In this document: positions 6,621-7,255 of the stretch, piece by piece
How the letters are laid out: each line of letters opens with the position of its first letter
Numbering within the stretch: the first letter of the stretch is position 1
Source: Methylophilaceae bacterium UBA6140
GTDB lineage: Bacteria > Pseudomonadota > Gammaproteobacteria > Burkholderiales > Methylophilaceae
NCBI GenBank assembly: GCA_002423265.1
Contig: DIVE01000032.1
Span: forward strand, 4,365-11,619
Reading direction: 5' to 3'
Length of the DNA stretch: 7,255 bases
Notes under the pieces: generated by a model
Database searches by the model: none
What the model was told of the DNA's origin: nothing
Seen by the model: the letters and a program-made list of their open reading frames with translations, nothing else
Translations under genes and position numbers: made by a program

Positions 6621-7255
6621 TTGCCGAGTTTCTTCTTGGCAGCTGTTGCACGCTCTGTGGCACGGTTGATATGCCATTGCTGCGCGATGGAGAGAATGTT
6701 GTTGACCAGCCAGTAAAGCACCAGACCCGCCGGGAAGAAGAAGAAGAACACGCTGAATACCACCGGCATAATCATCATCACCTTGGCCTGTATCGGATCT
6801 GTCGGCTTCGGGTTCAATTTGGTCTGGATGATCATGGTCAAGCCCATGAGGATGGGCAATACATAATACGGGTCGATCGCAGAAAGATCCTGTATCCACA
6901 GCATGAACGGCGCATGGCGCATTTCAACGCTGCCAAGCAACACCCAATAGAGCGCAATAAATACCGGAATCTGTACCAGAATCGGCAGGCAACCACCGAG
7001 AGGATTGATTTTCTCGGTCTTGTAAAGCTCCATCATGGCCTGCTGCATCTTCTGGCGATCATCGCCGAACTTCTCCTTCATGCTTTGCAAGCGCGGGGTC
7101 AACTCGCGCAAATGCGCCATGGAGCGATAACTCGCAGCGGAAAGCGGGTAAAAGGCCAGCTTGATCAGCACGGTCAACAGAATAATAGCCACACCCCAGT
7201 TATTGACCAGTTTGTGTATGGATGAAAGCACCCAGAACAAAGGCGCTGCAATGAT
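6614..7255 (-). CDS. yidC: Membrane protein insertase YidC, C-terminal part (runs off right edge)
   Basis: YidC inserts and folds inner-membrane proteins, alone or with SecYEG. The window holds the last 213 residues, open at the right edge. They cover the conserved Oxa1-type core: an amphipathic stretch and first core helix ([23 protein letters not shown], around residues 18-40 of the fragment), the charged cytoplasmic helical hairpin, and the signature [15 protein letters not shown]. The later helices follow, with [11 protein letters not shown] and the terminal [17 protein letters not shown], then a basic tail ending KKKLGKR that fits ribosome contact. The positively charged groove residue that is Arg366 in E. 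coli is Lys here (fragment residue 32), which keeps the charge. The large periplasmic domain expected in Gram-negative YidC is outside the window. It precedes mnmE by 63 bp in the same direction, a common order. The identification is secure. Confidence 0.96.
   Translation of the reverse strand: MIAAPLFWVLSSIHKLVNNWGVAIILLTVLIKLAFYPLSAASYRSMAHLRELTPRLQSMKEKFGDDRQKMQQAMMELYKTEKINPLGGCLPILVQIPVFIALYWVLLGSVEMRHAPFMLWIQDLSAIDPYYVLPILMGLTMIIQTKLNPKPTDPIQAKVMMIMPVVFSVFFFFFPAGLVLYWLVNNILSIAQQWHINRATERATAAKKKLGKR

Noticed and set aside
6734..6748. (GAA)5 simple repeat
   Set aside because: It encodes the phenylalanine run of the last YidC membrane helix, where such runs fit the family; not treated as a contingency repeat.
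6890..6900. TGTATCCACA, resembling a DnaA box
   Set aside because: Single imperfect match inside yidC coding sequence with no cluster of boxes and no AT-rich unwinding region beside it.
6671..7225. A 184-codon plus-strand open frame opposite yidC
   Set aside because: Antisense to the conserved YidC core; rich in His/Arg/Gln as expected from reversed hydrophobic codons.

Overview
The window looks like an origin-proximal segment of a proteobacterial chromosome, most likely a betaproteobacterium of the Nitrosomonadales type (methylophilid, gallionellid or similar). This rests on the gene order yidC-mnmE ... mnmG-rsmG-parA-parB, the style of the proteins, and a cytochrome that resembles the cytochrome c'' known from Methylophilus. 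The genus is inference; no rRNA or other marker is present.

Layout, right to left along the minus strand: the C-terminal part of yidC (membrane insertase, runs off the right edge), then mnmE (tRNA wobble-uridine GTPase). Further left comes a tightly packed block of mnmG (partner of MnmE), rsmG (16S rRNA m7G methyltransferase), parA and the start of parB (chromosome segregation, runs off the left edge). Between mnmE and mnmG sits a two-gene module on the plus strand: an exported monohaem c-type cytochrome of the SHP/cytochrome c'' (DUF1924) family, followed by a four-helix membrane cytochrome b561. The module is divergent from mnmG and convergent with mnmE.

Two palindromic parS centromere sites lie in the gaps on either side of the cytochrome module: a perfect 16-bp site at 3903-3918 and a second at 5178-5195 with an intact 14-bp core. 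The window therefore holds parA, the N-terminal half of parB and two of ParB's loading sites. MnmE and MnmG, which act as one complex, flank the module.

The cytochrome pair probably forms a short membrane-to-periplasm electron route: b561 takes electrons from quinol and passes them to the c-type haem. The c-type protein has His (residue 115) where the oxygen-binding SHP of Rhodobacter sphaeroides has Asn. It also has the adjacent Cys116/Cys124 pair, which matches cytochrome c'', where the distal His detaches on reduction. No CRISPR array, insertion sequence, tRNA or rRNA was found. I see no clearly new system; the most interesting points are the parS pair bracketing the redox module and the ligand set of the cytochrome.
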